Both the position numbers and the translations under genes were made by a program. A stretch of DNA of 64,000 bases, from NCBI GenBank assembly GCA_047030855.1, contig JBKYIJ010000008.1:1798001-1862000 (forward strand). Direction: 5' to 3'. Position 1 is the stretch's first letter. The number at the start of each line of letters is the position of its first letter. The stretch is from QVMM01 sp047030855. GTDB lineage: Bacteria > Bacteroidota > Bacteroidia > Bacteroidales > Dysgonomonadaceae. A model generated the notes under the pieces. That model was not told where the DNA came from. It saw only the letters and a program-made list of their open reading frames with translations, and did no database searches. Shown here piece by piece: positions 8,788-17,169 of the stretch.

Positions 8788-9378
8788 ATGACCCGAAAGT
8801 TTCCGTTAATATTTCTTCTGTTTCTGCCGATCGCGATCGCCGCGCAAACGGACGCTTTTCCGAAAAAGTTGTCGGATGCGGCTCTTGCGTTGACAAAGGA
8901 TAAGGTAAGGTACGATCCTGCTTATCGGAAAATAGATTATCCCAACGGCGACGTGCCTGCCGACAGGGGCGTCTGTACGGACATCGTTATCCGCGCTTAT
9001 CGCAAATTGGGCATCGACCTGCAAAAGGAAGTGCACGAAGATATGAAAGCCAACTTTTCGGCTTATCCGAGCAAACGCCTTTGGGGTCTGAAATCTACGG
9101 ACAGCAACATCGATCACCGCCGCGTGCCCAACCTGCAAACATTTTTTACGCGGAAAGGCAAAGTCAGGAAAATATCCGCCGATCCTGCCGATTATAAGAC
9201 GGGCGATCTGGTGACGTGGGATCTGGGCGGCAACGTGCCGCACATCGGGATCGTTACGGACAGGATGTCGCGCGACGGGAAACGCCGCCTCATCGTGCAT
9301 AACGTGGGTGCGGGGCAGGTGTTGCAGGATTGCCTGTTCGCATGGAAAATAACGGGACATTATTCGTACGAAAAGTAA
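8788..9378 (+). CDS. Exported DUF1287-family protein
   Basis: A 196-residue protein with a signal peptide (MTRKFPLIFLLFLPIAIAAQ). The mature part has the DUF1287 hallmarks: RYDPAYRKIDYPNGDVPADR, then GVCTDIVIRAYRKLGIDLQK with a conserved Cys, DPADYKTGDLVTWDL, and PHIGIV followed by HNVGAGQV. The Cys/His arrangement (GVCTD, PHIGIV, VHNVG) resembles that of NlpC/P60-like cysteine peptidases, so a cell-wall role is possible, but activity is unproven for the family. A longer reading frame from 8746 is less likely because its first codons fall inside the ferritin terminator. The gene ends six bases from the convergent lipoprotein gene. Confidence 0.88.
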   Translation: MTRKFPLIFLLFLPIAIAAQTDAFPKKLSDAALALTKDKVRYDPAYRKIDYPNGDVPADRGVCTDIVIRAYRKLGIDLQKEVHEDMKANFSAYPSKRLWGLKSTDSNIDHRRVPNLQTFFTRKGKVRKISADPADYKTGDLVTWDLGGNVPHIGIVTDRMSRDGKRRLIVHNVGAGQVLQDCLFAWKITGHYSYEK

Positions 9379-9383
9379 AGGGC

Positions 9384-10445
9384 TCACTTCTTTCTGCCGC
9401 TTTTGTTTATCAGAGGTATGTTGAACGACGCATCGAGGCTGATCGCGTGATCGTAGGTGAATGTCGCATTGTCGCGTGGTTTGAGCCGTATGAGTTGCGG
9501 GCGGTAGACAATCCCCACGCTGAAATATTTGCTTAAATGGGAGTAGGCGTTGAGGCTAAAACCCAGCGTACTGTAACGGCTTTCTTTGGTGAGTATGCCG
9601 ACTTGTTGCCGATAATATCCTTTTTCTTCGTTGAACAGTTGTCCGCCGACGTCGTACTTGTGGCTCCACCAGTCGTTGTAGGCGTACGATATTCCGTATC
9701 CCGCCGAAAACATGCCGAAACGGTGGTTGTGCGTCAGCGACAGGGTGTAGGCATTGAGCCTTTCGTCGTCCTCAAAATCGTCACCGCCGATTCCTACGTC
9801 TCCCATCCACGAAACGGATCCCGAAAGTTCGATAAACCGCTTTTCGGAATAATAATATCCTGTTTTGACGGCTTGCCCCAGAATGTTGAAGTGCGAATCT
9901 CTCGAAAAGTGCGACGGTTTGTTCGTCGTCTGCGTCGGGTATATGAACGGGAATGAGAATCCGAAATACAGATCGCCTTTGCCGAAGCTTTGCGGAATTT
10001 TTTGAGGGGGAAATTCTTTTAATTTCGCCGTCAGCCTTTCTTTCAGCGTATCGTCCGTTTGCAGGCGTGAGTTTATGGCAACGGGGCTTTTGTAGGCGTA
10101 TCTTTTCGGGTTCGTCAGGTCGACCGCCATGCCGATTAAGCCTGTCGGGAAAAGAGCGAGATTCACGTAAAAAGCGGGCGATATTTTTGACTTCAGCGAA
10201 ATGTCATTATCCGCCGAATCGTTCTTTACCTTGAATCGCAAAGGCTCTTTGCTTTTCGGTACGTTCAGCACGAGGGTGTTTACCGTATTGATCCGTTGCG
10301 TATGCAGCGTGTCGTTGTCGTATATCAGCTCCAGAGGCTGTTCGGAATAGACTGTTACCGTAGCGTTTCTGTTGTTGAACAGCGTAGCGCATGAACTTGC
10401 CGTTAGAAGCAGGATCAGGAACGGAACGTATTTCGATGCTTTCAT
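9384..10445 (-). CDS. Lipoprotein with outer-membrane beta-barrel-like domain
   Basis: A 353-residue lipoprotein: signal peptide with lipobox TASSC at about residues 15-19. Residues 20-100 form a small beta-rich domain (VTVYSEQPLELIYDNDTLHT), similar in style to PEGA-like domains. After a short hydrophobic stretch (FYVNLALFPTGLIGMAVDL) the C-terminal two thirds consist of alternating amphipathic strands with aromatic residues (LYFGFSFPFIYP, FSAGYGISYAYNDWW, FSVGIVYRPQLIRL), as in outer-membrane barrels. I do not recognise a named family. It is monocistronic and convergent with the DUF1287 gene. Confidence 0.75.
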   Translation of the reverse strand: MKASKYVPFLILLLTASSCATLFNNRNATVTVYSEQPLELIYDNDTLHTQRINTVNTLVLNVPKSKEPLRFKVKNDSADNDISLKSKISPAFYVNLALFPTGLIGMAVDLTNPKRYAYKSPVAINSRLQTDDTLKERLTAKLKEFPPQKIPQSFGKGDLYFGFSFPFIYPTQTTNKPSHFSRDSHFNILGQAVKTGYYYSEKRFIELSGSVSWMGDVGIGGDDFEDDERLNAYTLSLTHNHRFGMFSAGYGISYAYNDWWSHKYDVGGQLFNEEKGYYRQQVGILTKESRYSTLGFSLNAYSHLSKYFSVGIVYRPQLIRLKPRDNATFTYDHAISLDASFNIPLINKSGRKK

Positions 10446-10517
10446 GGCTGTTTTTTATTTATAGATGTATTTTTTCTGAAAATGTTGCATGTCGGTTTTA
10501 TATAAGGTATAAATACT

Positions 10518-10525
10518 TATCTTTG
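10518..10525 (+). promoter_or_regulatory. -7 promoter element (TATCTTTG) for the lipoprotein gene
   Basis: Exact match to TAnnTTTG, 20 bases before the start codon at 10545; a T-rich stretch (10496-10499) sits near the -33 position. Confidence 0.7.
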
Positions 10526-10544
10526 AAAAAAAATATATTCTGGT

Positions 10545-10925
10545 ATGAAAAAATTACTTTTATTGTTACTGTTCGTTCCATTCGCATTTACTGCCTGCGA
10601 CAGCGACGATGACGGCATTCTCGGCGGCGGTGGCGGCGGACAGGTGTTTAACCCCGTAGAGGGCAAGTGGTCGTCAAAAGCGGGCGATAACAGAATTGTG
10701 CGTAATTTCACGAAAGATTTTCACTCTTACATTTACGTGTATTATAAAGGGCAGTTCGTGGAAAGGCAGGGCGAAGGGCTTTACAGGATAGATAACGAAA
10801 AAATCTATATGGAGTCCAAGACCGTGTCTTACAGCTTTATGAACGCCGACTCGCTGTATCTGACTATCGACGGGCAAAAGACGCTTTTTGAGCGTACCGA
10901 CGAGGCTTTGCCTCCCGTGAATTAA
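10545..10925 (+). CDS. Small lipoprotein of unknown function
   Basis: A 126-residue lipoprotein. The signal peptide ends in lipobox AFTAC, and the cysteine is followed by the acidic SDDDG run typical of lipoproteins sent to the outer membrane or surface in Bacteroidetes, then a six-glycine linker. The mature domain (about residues 38-120) is beta-rich (IYVYYKGQFVERQGEGLYRI, KIYMESKTVSYSF), like the lipocalin-like single-domain lipoproteins common in this phylum; no motif allows a firm assignment. First of three lipoprotein genes in the same direction, with 28 bases to the next. Confidence 0.8.
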   Translation: MKKLLLLLLFVPFAFTACDSDDDGILGGGGGGQVFNPVEGKWSSKAGDNRIVRNFTKDFHSYIYVYYKGQFVERQGEGLYRIDNEKIYMESKTVSYSFMNADSLYLTIDGQKTLFERTDEALPPVN

Positions 10926-10953
10926 AAGGTTTTTTACCGCAAGCGTTGATATT

Positions 10954-11643
10954 ATGAAAAAACTTTTCTTTTTCTTTTTGCTGCTTCCTTTTACGTTCGT
11001 GTCCTGCGGCGGTGATGACGATTCTGACGATCCGCTTTACGAAATGGGGCGGATTGTGCTGAAAAACGGCAGCGTCTCCGTTAATTCCGACGCCAAAGGT
11101 TATAAGATCGAAGCAAGATCGAAGTATGCCATGTCGTACCGATCGGAAAACGAATTTGTGATTGCGGTCGACAGCAGCGGAGTGATAACCCCTGTTACCG
11201 TCGGCGACGCCAATGTCGTAATAACGAGCGAAAAGGATTCGGTCAGGCTGAAAGTAACGGTTAACCCCGTTGCGACGCTGTATCCCGATCCTTATCTGAA
11301 TTGGGGCGCTTCCCGCTCGGATGTGATAAAGAATATCGGCAAACCTACTGTTGAACAGTCGGATGCGCTGGTTTATTATACCGAATTGAAGGGCGTGCGG
11401 AACTTCACCTATTTTTTCTTGGATGGCGCATTGTCTAATGTTATCATTGCGGTCGAAAAGGCTTATATAAGCAATCTGAACAAACATCTCGGCGAGCGAT
11501 ACAGGCTTTTTGATAAAAATGAGGAGGCGGGAACTTTCTTCTACGGCAATGCCTTCAGACAGGAAGACGCCACGTTGAATGTGAATATATTTACGGGCGG
11601 TTCGGATGCGATATTGGTTAACTATCTGCCTGCCGAAAATTGA
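10954..11643 (+). CDS. Lipoprotein with BIG2-like N-terminal domain
   Basis: A 229-residue lipoprotein with lipobox FVSC and acidic GGDDDSDD after the cysteine. Residues 30-105 resemble a bacterial Ig-like (BIG2) domain: RIVLKNGSVSVNSDAKGYKI, then SSGVITPVTVGDANVVITSE and VRLKVTVNP. The C-terminal part (WGASRSDVIKNIGKPTVEQS onward) is shared with the next gene and contains an SRSDVIKNIGKP-type helix followed by strands. The next gene is a clear paralogue in the same order of parts, so the pair arose by duplication. Surface exposure is inferred. Confidence 0.82.
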   Translation: MKKLFFFFLLLPFTFVSCGGDDDSDDPLYEMGRIVLKNGSVSVNSDAKGYKIEARSKYAMSYRSENEFVIAVDSSGVITPVTVGDANVVITSEKDSVRLKVTVNPVATLYPDPYLNWGASRSDVIKNIGKPTVEQSDALVYYTELKGVRNFTYFFLDGALSNVIIAVEKAYISNLNKHLGERYRLFDKNEEAGTFFYGNAFRQEDATLNVNIFTGGSDAILVNYLPAEN

Positions 11644-11650
11644 AAATTAA

Positions 11651-11682
11651 CGAAGGCTTCTTGTGATCAGCGAAGCCTTTAT
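11651..11682 (+). terminator. Hairpin terminator between paralogous lipoprotein genes
   Basis: AAGGCTTC pairs with GAAGCCTT, followed by a short T-rich tail. Confidence 0.7.
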
Positions 11683-11711
11683 TCTATAATTCAAACATTA
11701 AATTTACTATT

Positions 11712-12515
11712 ATGAAAAAATTGTTTTTTTATTTATTGGTGCTTCCTTTTGTATTCGCTTCTTGCGGCGATGACGACAACAATGATTATGATGACGGCAA
11801 AATCGAGCTGAAAAACAACAGTGTTGTCATCAATTCGGATCAGGATAATTATAAAATTAACGCACGTTCGAAGCATGCGATGACGTACGAGTCGGAGAAC
11901 GATTTTATAGCTTGGGTTGATACTGCCGGAGTGGTGAATCCCGTTACTATCGGAGAGACGAACATTGTGATAAAGAGCGAAAAGGACATGAAGAAACTTA
12001 AAGTGACAGTGAAGGCTGTTGCAACTTTGTTTCCCGATCCTGACATGAGCTGGGGAACTTCACGCGCCGATATGAAAAAGAAGTACGGCACGCCTAAATC
12101 CGAGGGCGAAAGTACCATAGGTTATACTGATTTTAGTGTAGCTGCTCCTGTGGTAATGTACAGTTTTGACTCAAAAGATAAATTGGAGACTTCCTCTGTA
12201 CTTGTTCTTGGAAAACATAGCGCAAAATTAACAGATCATTTATCTGAAAGATACCTGTATTTCGGAGAATCGGAAGGAGTATTAATATTTGGAAATGCCT
12301 ATTATAAAAAAGACATTACACTGTTGGTTCTGGTAAGCGTGCTTGATTCCGATATTATGATTGTGTATGCGCCTGTTACGCCTGAAGATAAGAAAACGGC
12401 AACATCCGCAAGCCTTCTTTCATCAGAATTTGCTAAAATGTTTAAAAATGCCGGATTGGTGAATTCCGCAGGCAGTCCTGTAAACCTCGACAGCTTGGTT
12501 AAATCTGTGAAATAA
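11712..12515 (+). CDS. Lipoprotein with BIG2-like domain, paralogue of the preceding gene
   Basis: A 267-residue lipoprotein (lipobox FASC, then GDDDNNDYDD). It aligns over its length with the preceding gene: KIELKNNSVVINSDQDNYKI against RIVLKNGSVSVNSDAKGYKI, WGTSRADMKKKYGTPK against WGASRSDVIKNIGKP. It has about 35 extra residues at the C-terminus (ATSASLLSSEFAKMFKNAGL). A separate terminator precedes it, so it may be expressed on its own. Function unknown; divergence after duplication suggests selection on surface properties. Confidence 0.82.
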   Translation: MKKLFFYLLVLPFVFASCGDDDNNDYDDGKIELKNNSVVINSDQDNYKINARSKHAMTYESENDFIAWVDTAGVVNPVTIGETNIVIKSEKDMKKLKVTVKAVATLFPDPDMSWGTSRADMKKKYGTPKSEGESTIGYTDFSVAAPVVMYSFDSKDKLETSSVLVLGKHSAKLTDHLSERYLYFGESEGVLIFGNAYYKKDITLLVLVSVLDSDIMIVYAPVTPEDKKTATSASLLSSEFAKMFKNAGLVNSAGSPVNLDSLVKSVK

Positions 12516-12534
12516 TTATATAACTATTCTAATA

Positions 12535-12568
12535 AAAAGCGGTTTACTGTAAAAGTAAGCCGTTTTTT
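12535..12568 (+). terminator. Terminator after the lipoprotein cluster
   Basis: AAGCGGTTTACT pairs with AGTAAGCCGTTTT and is followed by a T run. Confidence 0.8.
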
Positions 12569-12650
12569 GTTTTTAGGCGGTGACAATATAAACCGGGTGA
12601 TATGCCGATCGGAAATATTTATAGCGTCCGCCAGTATGATATGAAATTGT

Positions 12651-12658
12651 TATATTTG
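12651..12658 (+). promoter_or_regulatory. -7 promoter element (TATATTTG) for the reductase gene
   Basis: Exact TAnnTTTG match, 26 bases before the start codon at 12684. Confidence 0.65.
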
Positions 12659-12683
12659 TCATTCAATCTAAAATACGACAGTT

Positions 12684-13235
12684 ATGACAATATTAATATG
12701 GGCACATCCGTGGCACGGCAGTTTCGGCAAAGTTATACTGGATACGGTAACCGCCAAATACGACAAGGATAACACTCCTTACGAAGTGATCGACCTCAAC
12801 AAAGACGGTTTCAATCCTGTGATGGTTGAGGCGGAACTCGCCCTTTACAGCAGGGGACAATCGGTCGATCCTCTGGTAAAGCGTTATCAGGATCTTCTGA
12901 GGCAGGCAGACCGTGTCGTTTTCCTGTTTCCGATATGGTGGGGCACTATGCCTGCGATACTCAAGGGCTTCTTCGATAAGGTATTCATTAAAGATTTTGC
13001 GTTTAATTACGAAAACGGCTGGACGGCTTTGCTCAACCCGAGTAAGACTACTGTGATAACTACGTCCGAAAGCCCGACTGCCGCTTTTGAAAATTCGATA
13101 GCCAAGTCTTTTATTCCCAATATGCTCGAAAGCGTGGGTTTGAGGAATGCCGAGTGGCACAACTGCGAGTATGTTTCGCACGGCACGAAAGAACATCGTC
13201 AGGACTTTCTGAAAAAAATAAAAGAAGTGATCTGA
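12684..13235 (+). CDS. Flavodoxin-fold NAD(P)H:quinone oxidoreductase
   Basis: A 183-residue cytoplasmic flavoprotein of the Flavodoxin_2 (NQO1/MdaB/KefF) group, which transfers two electrons from NAD(P)H to quinones. Seen in the sequence: ILIWAHPWHGSFGKVI at the N-terminus (FMN phosphate site), the central FLFPIWWGTMPAILKGFFDKV motif region (residues about 78-98, the W-x-MPA-LKG-FD signature), and FAFNYENGWTALL. The family is normally 180-200 residues. It stands alone behind its own promoter next to Asp-rich lipoproteins; a second flavodoxin-fold enzyme at 29.1-29.7 kb has the same kind of neighbours. Confidence 0.92.
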   Translation: MTILIWAHPWHGSFGKVILDTVTAKYDKDNTPYEVIDLNKDGFNPVMVEAELALYSRGQSVDPLVKRYQDLLRQADRVVFLFPIWWGTMPAILKGFFDKVFIKDFAFNYENGWTALLNPSKTTVITTSESPTAAFENSIAKSFIPNMLESVGLRNAEWHNCEYVSHGTKEHRQDFLKKIKEVI

Positions 13236-13628
13236 AATTGCTGACGGAATAAAAAAAATCGGAAGTATATTCTTTTTGAGCTTTTTTATAAAAAAAACAG
13301 ATGCCTGAAAGTATTTGCAGATAACCGTTTGGTCTGAATTAATATTTTTTAACTATAAAAGCACTATATTTTTTTGATAAAAAATTTGCGTAATATTTTA
13401 CTTGTTGCTATTTTTGAAAAGTTGAAGGATGTAAACTTTATCAAACACTTAGAATTAGAGTATATTTTAAAGTTATATGATAAAACTAAATTTGGTAATA
13501 CCGACTGAATAAATTTTTACCAGTACTTGCTAACTATAAAATTTGTATGTAATAGTTATTGAAGCAATAATGTTTAAATCATACAAAAGTTAGTACGAAT
13601 GGTTTTATCCCCCCTCTTTTTTTGAACG

Positions 13629-13668
13629 GAAGCACCGTGTGCGTTAAAAACACCGGTGCTTCTTATTT
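13629..13668 (+). terminator. Orphan hairpin with T-rich tail
   Basis: GAAGCACCG pairs with CGGTGCTTC over a 16-base loop, then a TTATTTATTT tail. No coding gene ends nearby; the closest is 394 bases upstream. Confidence 0.55.
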
Positions 13669-13837
13669 ATTTATCCTGCAGGTTGCGATTGGTCGTTCTT
13701 CCGGTTTTTTAAGTTAAAATGCTATTATCGTGTTAAATAAACGCAATTTTTGAACATTATCTTACTACCCTTGTTATAAAGATGTTTTACTTCATAATAG
13801 TAAATGTGTTTTGTAAAGTTTGTGTAAAAAAGGGGGG

Positions 13838-13867
13838 AAAGCCAGCGATGTGAATTGCGGGCTTTTT
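13838..13867 (+). terminator. Orphan hairpin after a purine run
   Basis: AAAGCCAGC pairs imperfectly with GCGGGCTTTTT. It is preceded by a polypurine stretch (AAAAAAGGGGGG). The hairpins at 21558 and 23086 also follow polypurine stretches. Confidence 0.5.
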
Positions 13868-13964
13868 CATTTTTGCAGACATTATTTTTTTACGTCATGC
13901 GTCCTTTGTATTCCATCGGATCGAAGTGGGCGTATAGAATCCGTTTATAGCAGGGCAATCTCAG

Positions 13965-14084
13965 ATGAGAGTGCCCTTGTCCTTTTATAAAAATATCGGT
14001 GCGGGTGAAACTTTGGTAGGAATAGCCGGCGGCGTCTATATTGTAAAAACGGACTGCGGAACGCAAAAAGTGTTAGTGAAATAA
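13965..14084 (+). pseudogene. Remnant T9SS C-terminal sorting domain
   Basis: A 39-codon open segment (first ATG 13965, stop 14084) whose last 32 codons read YKNIGAGETLVGIAGGVYIV followed by KTDCGTQKVLVK. GVY(I/V)V and a final KVLVK or KLIVE are the end signature of type IX sorting domains, as in the intact genes ending at 8058, 16794 and 63298 here. A sorting domain without a cargo has no known use, so this is most likely the tail of a deleted surface-protein gene. It is followed by a terminator 33 bases downstream, as a real gene end would be. Confidence 0.75.
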
Positions 14085-14116
14085 CATCGCGGAACGATCG
14101 CTGCATTTGGTACGCA

Positions 14117-14146
14117 GAAAGGCTTTCACGGAAGCCTTTCTTTTTG
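14117..14146 (+). terminator. Terminator after the remnant sorting domain
   Basis: GAAAGGCTT pairs with AAGCCTTTC, followed by TTTTT. Confidence 0.82.
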
Positions 14147-14279
14147 TTTTAACATTCGTTCTTTTTATTAAACATCTGTTACTAAAACAATTACATTAAA
14201 TAATGCGTTATAATGACACTATGCGGAATGTGTAGTTTTTAGGTTATTATTAATTTAATTGTTTTAGGAGATCAGAAAA

Positions 14280-14531
14280 ATGAATTTAGAAAGTTTGAAA
14301 ACCGATTTTATTGATGATTTGCACAAAAACACGGACAGTTATAGTTCTATCAAGGACATATTTACTGCTTTTGTTGCGGGCGTAAATCACGGTAATGCTC
14401 AGAATGTAGAGCTGATGTCTGTTCTGAAACAGGTTAAAAGCCTTATGGACAGCGAGGTTTTTCTTGATGACTTTGACGATGTGTATAGCAATGTATCTTC
14501 GGTCATCGAAAAATATGACGGAAAGTTTTAA
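14280..14531 (+). CDS. Small acidic helical protein of unknown function
   Basis: An 83-residue soluble protein without signal peptide, rich in Asp, Ser and hydrophobics in helical patterns (NLESLKTDFIDDLHKN, VELMSVLKQVKSLMDSE). A purine-rich ribosome site (TTAGGAG) sits 8-14 bases before the ATG. The gene is bounded by a terminator downstream and by the motif TAATGCGTTATAATGAC about 65 bases upstream. No family recognised. Confidence 0.65.
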   Translation: MNLESLKTDFIDDLHKNTDSYSSIKDIFTAFVAGVNHGNAQNVELMSVLKQVKSLMDSEVFLDDFDDVYSNVSSVIEKYDGKF

Positions 14532-14560
14532 AATATATTTTTAAATAATACTCTTATACA

Positions 14561-14592
14561 AAAAGGGCGGAATGTCATTCCGCCCTTTTTGT
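14561..14592 (+). terminator. Terminator after the small acidic protein gene
   Basis: AAAAGGGCGGAAT pairs with ATTCCGCCCTTTT, a very strong stem with T tail. Confidence 0.9.
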
Positions 14593-14685
14593 GCTTTATC
14601 TCGTATTAGATGCCGTATTGCAAATGAAAGATGTTTTTTTCGAGTAAAAAAGTTTCAAAATGCTTTGAGATTGATAAAATAAACT

Positions 14686-14693
14686 TACTTTTG
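14686..14693 (+). promoter_or_regulatory. -33/-7 promoter of the split T9SS cargo gene
   Basis: TACTTTTG fits TAnnTTTG. A TTTG -33 element is at 14664-14667, 18 bases upstream, close to the usual spacing. The 5' leader to the ATG at 14818 is about 115 bases. Confidence 0.65.
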
Positions 14694-14817
14694 CAAAGTG
14701 CGTATGTCAATATCCGCGCTTTTGATTTAAGCGGAAAAGGCAATTTAAACATGGTGTCAACAAAATATTCGGAACAGAGATAAAAATATGGTTTTTAATT
14801 ATTTTAAATTATTTTTC

Positions 14818-16794
14818 ATGAAAAAACCTTTACTTTCTTTTATGTCTTTGCTGGTTGTTGCTACCGGCGTAAGCATTGGGCAGAACAAGTTTGAAGGTTT
14901 GGTTTTGAACAATGGCAAATACCAGAGCCAGAGTAACTACACGTTCGGACAGCCTAAATTTGACCGACAGGGAAAAACTATCAGCAGAATAGGCAGCAAA
15001 ACCCGCAACGCGTCCGCTGATGTTATACAGCCTGTCGAACTCCTTTCAGGAGCTTGGAGCACATGGGAAAACTTCGACACCAAGGAAGTTATCCCGTATT
15101 ACTTTGAAGAAACTACCGTTTCCGATCCGTATATGCTTTTCTTCACGTCGCTGACTATCTCTGAAATGGGCACAGACTTCAGTAAAGGAAAGTCCGTTTC
15201 CGTAGCTTTCCCCGGTAATGCTAACCGCTATGACGTTCAGGACAGAAATTCTACGTCTTTTGTCGTTTTCGTTCACTATTTCGAAGGACAGGTAGGACCT
15301 GACTATCAACGCAACGAAATATGGATAGTAAGCCTCGAAGACGGTACTATATTGAAAAAATTTACTGACAGTACGGTAGCTATGTTTATTGGCAATTAGC
15401 TGATGGTAGGTACATCGGTGGGTGATGATAACAAATACGGATTCTACGATCCCGTTACTTTCGAGCAAAAGCATGAAATATTTGTTCCCGGCGAATTGCA
15501 AAATATGATCGACGGAGGAACTTTCGGTTTAAACACTCTCGATGGAAAAGATTACTTCCTTCTTGCGCAATACGAGAAAGTATTTGTGGACGAATCCTTT
15601 CAGCTTACTCCCGACAACTTCTATATCCTGAGTTTGTATGACGTAGATAATAATTTTTCGTTGAGAACAGAACTGAGAATACCTATTCCTGACGTATCGG
15701 CTGAATCTATCCCCGTTTATCCGATGGGTTCGTTCGGTATGTTTGCAGGACCTGAATTCGACATCTCTAAAAACATCTTTAACGATGATGATAAACTTGA
15801 GTTCCTTGTAGCATTCGCATACCTGCCTGTTTTTGGCAATACATGGTATCACTATTATGTAATCAATGAAGACGGAGAAGTTTTGAAGAAATACGAGAAA
15901 AAAGCAATTCAAACAGACGTTACGCCTATGATTCTGAACCCTATCGAAGGACAGGATACGCAAATGGCATTTATCGTAGCCGATGCCGAAGGCAACCAGT
16001 CGTTCGAAATGCTTGATATTGAAAGCTGGACAGAAGGATCTTCTTTCCCTGTCATCCTCCCGAACGGAGATCAGATAACCTTTATGTTTAACAGGGTAGC
16101 GAACGGAGACAGTTATGACTATATTATAGGGCTTGCCGCCAATGCAGTTGTTAAAGATGCGGACGGAACTTACTATTCAATGGTTAAAACATATAATAAA
16201 GACACCAAAGAAGTTACTTCCGAAATCAAATTGAATCTGGGCAAAATAGGTATCAACAACTATCAGGTAATGTTCGATAAGAATACGTTGAACCCTACGT
16301 TCTTCGATACCGATAACGAGATGGAGTTCCTTTATTACTACACCGAACTGGTTAACGGAGTTAACGGCGATACACACCTCAGAATTGCGAAAAGCGGACA
16401 AGAGCCGATTCTGGATGTTTTCTATGACTCTGACTTAGGGAAATTCACAGGAAGTGCCGGAATATTTTCTATACCTTACTTTACCGATAAATATCTCAAT
16501 ATATATTACGAAAGCGGTGCGACAGCCCTTTATAAGCTTCCCCTTGTTAATGGCGGAAACAGCATCGAATCGCAGGTTGCCGACAAATCTGCCGCTGCCT
16601 ATTACGACAAAACAACCCAAAGCATCGTAGTTGCCGATAACGCGACGGACGTGGTTGTTTACACCGTAAGCGGATCAGCCGTATATCAGGGACAGGCAAA
16701 CGTAATACCCGTCTCGGCTTGGGCGAAAGGCGTGTATATCGTGAAAGCGGTTGCCGACGGAAAAGTTTCTAACGCGAAAGTGCTCGTACAATAA
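14818..16794 (+). pseudogene. T9SS-secreted protein interrupted by an in-frame TAG
   Basis: The segments 14818-15399 and 15403-16794 are in the same frame, separated only by a TAG at 15397-15399. Together they encode about 658 residues: signal peptide MKKPLLSFMSLLVVATGVSI, a beta-rich repeat region with recurring pieces (DNKYGFYDPVTFEQKHEIF, EFLVAFAYLPVFGNTWYHYY, EFLYYYTELVNG) like beta-propeller-type cargo, and a C-terminal sorting domain (AAYYDKTTQSIVVADNATDV to AKGVYIVKAVADGK and KVLVQ). The sequence on both sides of the TAG is well conserved in composition, and no frameshift is needed. A single substitution, read-through of the stop, or a base-call error are all possible. If translation stops, the product loses its sorting domain. 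A start at 14788 is possible but adds ten residues before the signal peptide. Confidence 0.85.
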
Positions 16795-16816
16795 CTGCGT
16801 TATTATGAATATAATG

Positions 16817-16849
16817 AAAAAGCTGCCCACAAACGGGCAGCTTTTTTTG
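16817..16849 (+). terminator. Terminator after the split T9SS cargo gene
   Basis: AAAAGCTGCCC pairs with GGGCAGCTTTT, followed by a T run. Confidence 0.9.
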
Positions 16850-16902
16850 TATCGGAGCAAACTTTTTCGGTTTTGAAATGTTAAAAAATAAACGAAAAAT
16901 CC

Positions 16903-17157
16903 ATGAACAATAAATCTCTTTTTTTGGTACTCGCAGGAATGATTGTCCTCAACATCCTTGCTTTCGGTTTGGCAAACGCTATGACAGTCGTTCCCTCTTG
17001 GCTCAACTATACGATGGTCGGCGTGGAATTGTTTTGCTTTATCCTTTTCATATTCGGACGCATAAAAGGGTACAAAAACATAGATTCTTCCGTTGCCATT
17101 GTGCTGAACATCTTTCTGCTGCTTATTCTGGCAACCACAATGATCCTGTCGAAATAA
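16903..17157 (+). CDS. Small membrane protein with three helices
   Basis: An 84-residue protein with three hydrophobic stretches (LFLVLAGMIVLNILAFGLA, VGVELFCFILFIFG, VAIVLNIFLLLILATTMIL). The only charged loop is RIKGYKNIDSS. No family is recognised. It ends 12 bases from the convergent DUF2971-like gene. Confidence 0.7.
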   Translation: MNNKSLFLVLAGMIVLNILAFGLANAMTVVPSWLNYTMVGVELFCFILFIFGRIKGYKNIDSSVAIVLNIFLLLILATTMILSK

Positions 17158-17169
17158 CTCTTTGAGGTT

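Larger units (their letters stand above)
13236..13964. other. Long gene-free region
   Basis: AT-rich region of about 730 bases. No reading frame with a credible start was found. It holds two free-standing hairpins followed by T-rich sequence (13629-13668 and 13838-13867) that no gene explains, which could end small RNAs or be remnants. The next feature, a remnant sorting domain, suggests that a larger surface-protein gene once occupied part of this stretch. Confidence 0.6.
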
